8,862 bases of DNA, taken from Promethearchaeota archaeon (lineage in GTDB: Archaea > Asgardarchaeota > Lokiarchaeia > Sigynarchaeales > SOKP01). The DNA is taken from contig SDNV01000111.1 in the NCBI GenBank assembly GCA_004524515.1, positions 1-8,862 on the forward strand, read 5' to 3'. Below, one piece after another: positions 6,024 through 8,862 of the stretch; within the stretch, counting starts at the first letter, position 1, and every line of letters begins with the position of its first letter. Position numbers and translations under genes: made by a program. A model generated the notes under the pieces. That model searched no databases. It was given only the letters and a program-made list of their open reading frames with translations, and was not told the origin of the DNA.

Positions 6024-7190
6024 ATGAGTAATAAACCAAAAGCTATTACTGATCCTCCAAGTAAAGAGGAATTAACTAATCGTATAGATAAAGTGAGAAA
6101 TTTAATGGCCCAACAAGGTCTGGATTATTATGTTTCTTTCGATCCAGTCAATATTTATTATCTTACAAACTTTGCATTTTATGTGCATGAGAGACCATTT
6201 CTTTTGATAATACCAAAAGATGGTCTTCCTAAAATGTTAATCCCACTTCTAGAAAGGGGTCATTTTGAACAGAGAGCCAGAATCGACTATGATATCGTTT
6301 CTTATTATGAGTTTCCAGCTCAAAAGGGAGAGAATTGGTTCGATCACTACCAGAAAATTATTGCAACTGATTCTAAAGTAGGTATTGAATCAACAATGCC
6401 GATGGGAATAGCTAATAAAACTCCTGGAAATAAAGTTGTATCTGATATAATTGAAGAAATACGTCTAATAAAAACTGATTATGAAATTGGAAGAACCGTA
6501 CATGCATGTAGAGTAGTAAATAAGGGACACAAGGTACTGCTTAAAACTTGTCGTCCAAAAGTGCTTATTTTTGCTTTATACCGAGAAGTAACGAATGCTA
6601 TGACTTCAAAAATTGTTCAAGATATTCCAAATGCTAATTTTAGAGTAGTATCAACAATGGGAGTAGTATGGCCCCCTTCAATTTCCCATGATCCCCATTT
6701 AGTTCCTCACATTTTTGATGAAATTGAAGAGGGAGGTCCTAATGTTTCTATAGTTCAAGCACAAGTTGATGGATATGGGGTGGAGATTGAAAGATCGTTT
6801 TTTTTAGGGGATATACCTGAAAAAGCAAAGAAGCCTTTTAATGTAATGATAAAAGCAAGAGAAATGGTCTATGATTTATTAAAACCAGGTACAATTATGA
6901 GCGAAATAGATAAAAAAGTGAAAAAATTTATTACAGATCAAGGTTATGGAAAAAATATTCTTCATCGTACTGGTCATGGATTAGGAATAACTGGGCATGA
7001 AGCACCCTATATCGCAGAAGGTTATGATCATAAACTTGAACCAAATATGCTAGTAAGTGTTGAACCAGGAATTTATATTCCAGGGGTGGGAGGTTTTCGT
7101 CATTCTGATACGGTTTTAATAACTGAAGATGGTTATTTAAAATTAACTAAAGCTCCAGAAGAATTAGATGAAGTTATAATACAAATATAA
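6024..7190 (+). CDS. M24-family (aminopeptidase P/creatinase) protein with altered metal ligands
   Basis: The 388-residue protein has the two-domain layout of Xaa-Pro peptidases and creatinase: an N-terminal creatinase-like domain (about 17-155, with DPVNIYYLTNF) and a pita-bread domain (about 160-388). Comparison with E. coli PepP: His354 is kept as His318, His361 as His325 and Glu383 as Glu347, but Asp260 falls at Ile243, Asp271 is Glu254, and Glu406 is Ser361 in GGFRHSD. Three of five metal ligands are therefore changed. Creatinase, a metal-free M24 enzyme, has similar changes (GYxxxLERT and GGYREHD), and the histidines at 222 and 225 lie near the position of its catalytic His232. The family is secure, but a working dinuclear metallopeptidase is doubtful; a metal-free amidinohydrolase-like or other reaction is possible. 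There is no signal peptide. The S28 peptidase gene begins 42 bases downstream, probably in one operon. AAGGTT before the ATG gives modest support for the start. Confidence 0.88.
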   Translation: MSNKPKAITDPPSKEELTNRIDKVRNLMAQQGLDYYVSFDPVNIYYLTNFAFYVHERPFLLIIPKDGLPKMLIPLLERGHFEQRARIDYDIVSYYEFPAQKGENWFDHYQKIIATDSKVGIESTMPMGIANKTPGNKVVSDIIEEIRLIKTDYEIGRTVHACRVVNKGHKVLLKTCRPKVLIFALYREVTNAMTSKIVQDIPNANFRVVSTMGVVWPPSISHDPHLVPHIFDEIEEGGPNVSIVQAQVDGYGVEIERSFFLGDIPEKAKKPFNVMIKAREMVYDLLKPGTIMSEIDKKVKKFITDQGYGKNILHRTGHGLGITGHEAPYIAEGYDHKLEPNMLVSVEPGIYIPGVGGFRHSDTVLITEDGYLKLTKAPEELDEVIIQI

Positions 7191-7232
7191 ATAATCGTGG
7201 AAAACTAAAATTAAAAATTAAACGAAATAGAA

Positions 7233-8432
7233 ATGACAGATAATAATAGAAGTTATGAAATAATACATAGAACTTTATCTCAACCCGTAGATCATAACGA
7301 TCCGAATGGTCCAAATTTTACCCAGCATATTGATATCCTAATCCCGGAAAATACTCCAAGACATTCACCTATATTTTTTCACTTAGGGAATGAACAAATG
7401 TTAGATGAAGAGAAGCTCATTTTACTTTATGAGGCATATGGAAATCGAGATGATCTCATTTATATCCAAGCAGAACATAGAGGATATGGTCAGAGCCTAT
7501 CAAATGAAAGAGATCAATCCATCCCATCATATGTACGAATAGATCAAACGCTTGCTGATTATCATCATGTCATTAATACTTTAAAGGAGGAATTTTCAGG
7601 CCCATGGATAGGAGCAGGCTATAGTTATGGAGGCGGACTAGTTGTAAATTTTGCAGCGAAATATCCAAAAGATGTTAACGTCATATTATCATCCAGTGGG
7701 GTTATAGATTGGCCTTTTATGATGGACACTTATGATCATCAGATGAGAATCAATTTTGGGGAAAAATTATATCAAGGATTTGTCCAACATATCAAGAATC
7801 TTGAACCTAAGGAATTTTTCGATCAGAATTGGTTCGAAAGAGAATTCTTGATTGCGGCATGCCATGGATTGGCTCAAAGAGAAGAATTAAAAAGAGTTCA
7901 AAAGTCATTTGAAAATTTAGTTATTACACTTTCGACTGAAGAATTACTTGAAAGAATTCATAGAATTGATAATGAATTAGCAGAAGGAGAAGGATGGCAA
8001 TATGCTACTTCGAACGGTAAATTAACTTTGAGCAGAGAAGAAGCACTTACAGGTAAATATACATGGCGGGTATGGCGTTTTCAACAATCTATGGAAACGG
8101 GAGTTTTTGAAATATCCGAAAAACCAGATGGTGTTTTTACTAGGTCCTATAAAGACTTTATTGAAGAAGGAATTGCTTTATTTGGTGAAGAACCTCCAGT
8201 CGCCAAAAATCTAGAATGGTCTCCTCGGTCTATGTTGAATGACCTCAAAGTTCCTTTAATTTATGTTTGCGGGGGTATGGACCCATGGAGAGGACTTTGC
8301 TTAGAACCAGATTATAAAATTTCTAATGGAAAATATTTTTATTATCCTGAGGGGAGGCATTGTCCTGAAAAAGATAAAATCCGAAGAGGCAAGGAAGTTA
8401 TCGAGTGTTTATTGAATTTTGCTCAAAAATAA
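7233..8432 (+). CDS. S28-type serine peptidase (prolyl carboxypeptidase/DPP-II-like)
   Basis: The 399-residue alpha/beta-hydrolase matches the S28 peptidases, which cleave after proline. Marks in order are SQPVDHNDPNGPNFTQ (about 16-31, the family's QPLDHF...FxQR start), SPIFFHLGNE, IQAEHRGYGQSL (the EHRxYGxS motif), the nucleophile elbow GYSYGG with Ser131, CGGMDPW with Asp350, and EGRHCPE with His376. This gives a complete Ser-Asp-His triad. The middle (about 170-300) is the helical cap that limits access to small peptides. S37 peptidases are a related alternative, but the N-terminal and EHR motifs favour S28. Known S28 members are mostly secreted or lysosomal; this one has no signal peptide or membrane segment and should act in the cytoplasm. 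It follows the M24 gene by 42 bases, suggesting joint work on proline-containing peptides. The start ATG lacks a clear Shine-Dalgarno, as expected for an internal archaeal operon gene. Confidence 0.88.
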   Translation: MTDNNRSYEIIHRTLSQPVDHNDPNGPNFTQHIDILIPENTPRHSPIFFHLGNEQMLDEEKLILLYEAYGNRDDLIYIQAEHRGYGQSLSNERDQSIPSYVRIDQTLADYHHVINTLKEEFSGPWIGAGYSYGGGLVVNFAAKYPKDVNVILSSSGVIDWPFMMDTYDHQMRINFGEKLYQGFVQHIKNLEPKEFFDQNWFEREFLIAACHGLAQREELKRVQKSFENLVITLSTEELLERIHRIDNELAEGEGWQYATSNGKLTLSREEALTGKYTWRVWRFQQSMETGVFEISEKPDGVFTRSYKDFIEEGIALFGEEPPVAKNLEWSPRSMLNDLKVPLIYVCGGMDPWRGLCLEPDYKISNGKYFYYPEGRHCPEKDKIRRGKEVIECLLNFAQK

Positions 8433-8480
8433 ATAGAGAATTTCAAAATTTATTTTTATGATTTTTTCTTATTAATCTTA

Positions 8481-8862
8481 ATGCCGTTGGCAGATTTAAA
8501 ATCTAAATATTCGATTAAAGAGCTTAGGGGAAGCTCCAGTATTGCATCTGAAAAACATAAATTTATGAACCAGTATTATCCCTCTATTCGTCATGATCCT
8601 CATGAAGGCTTTTTTTATGGATTCTTATGTTTGATTTATGATAGGATAGATAATATTAAAGATTTAAAAGCACAAATGCGTTTATTTTTCCTTTCTGCTA
8701 CTAAACAATTAGTAGTAGAAGAACAAGATGTCGAAGAATATTTACAATATGCTAAAAAAAAACAATTGATTACTCAAGATTCAAATGGAACAATCCATCT
8801 TACTCAAAATGGAAAAAAGTTAGTAGAATATAGCTATTTTTCTACACTACATGATTCTTATT
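8481..8862 (+). CDS. Partial gene with a winged-helix-like segment (3' end outside window)
   Basis: An ATG at 8481 opens a frame that stays open to the window end (127 codons). No Shine-Dalgarno is visible. Residues 1-60 (MPLADLKSKYSIKELRGSSS..., then NQYYPSIRHDPHEGFFYGF) match nothing I can name. From about 65 to 115 there is a helix (ATKQLVVEEQDVEEYLQYAKKKQLI), a short strand pair (TQDSNGTIHLT) and a helix start (QNGKKLVEY), the helix-wing pattern of winged-helix proteins. What follows residue 127 is unknown: the product could be a regulator, or the winged helix may precede another domain such as a transporter; the second idea is only a guess. It lies 48 bases after the S28 stop and in the same frame, with no stop codon in the gap; the T-rich gap could contain a terminator or its promoter. 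The coding frame is well supported, the function is not. Confidence 0.6.
   Translation, partial: MPLADLKSKYSIKELRGSSSIASEKHKFMNQYYPSIRHDPHEGFFYGFLCLIYDRIDNIKDLKAQMRLFFLSATKQLVVEEQDVEEYLQYAKKKQLITQDSNGTIHLTQNGKKLVEYSYFSTLHDSY

Noticed and set aside
1..8862. tRNA, rRNA, CRISPR arrays and insertion sequences
   Set aside because: No T-loop-like GGTTCGAAT pattern, no regularly spaced repeats, no transposase-like frame and no terminal inverted repeats were found on either strand by eye.

Overview
The window is AT-rich, archaeal-looking DNA, and the gene content points to an Asgard archaeon of Lokiarchaeia-like character. The evidence is a Ras/Rab-type small GTPase with its own N-terminal domain, a deoxyhypusine synthase homologue, a euryarchaeal-type pyruvoyl-dependent arginine decarboxylase, T-tract terminators, TATA-like boxes, and several genes with no clear Shine-Dalgarno. 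The lineage call is an inference from gene families; there is no rRNA or other marker gene in the window.

Layout from left to right: (1) the C-terminal part of a probable SAM-dependent methyltransferase (+) ends at 442 with a hairpin/T-tract. (2) A deoxyhypusine synthase-family gene (-, 507-1499) and an arginine decarboxylase gene (+, 2032-2580) diverge from a 532-base spacer. Together they look like a polyamine/hypusine locus. (3) At 2868-3050 (+) lies a very acidic, tryptophan/tyrosine-studded 60-residue ORF. It has a good Shine-Dalgarno but no ATG, GTG or TTG start; the best-placed codon is ATA. (4) A 7-TM membrane protein (-, 3241-3960) diverges from a Ras-like GTPase carrying an N-terminal domain (+, about 4191-5243). 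(5) A nitroreductase (-, 5290-5796) converges on the GTPase gene. (6) A probable operon (+) follows: an M24 pita-bread protein (6024-7190) with three of five metal ligands altered, an S28-type serine peptidase (7233-8432) without a signal peptide, and a third gene (8481 onward) that runs off the window and has a winged-helix-like segment.

Functional links: arginine decarboxylase makes agmatine, which feeds polyamine synthesis; spermidine is the aminobutyl donor for hypusine formation on aIF5A. The M24 and S28 proteins come from families associated with proline-containing peptides, and their 42-base spacing suggests co-expression, although the M24 active site looks creatinase-like rather than like a working metallopeptidase. 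The GTPase and 7-TM genes share a divergent intergenic region, which is only weak evidence of a link.

No rRNA, tRNA, CRISPR array, transposase or insertion sequence was seen. The best candidates for undescribed biology are the start-less acidic microprotein, the GTPase with an unassigned sensor-like domain, and the two enzyme homologues with altered active sites.
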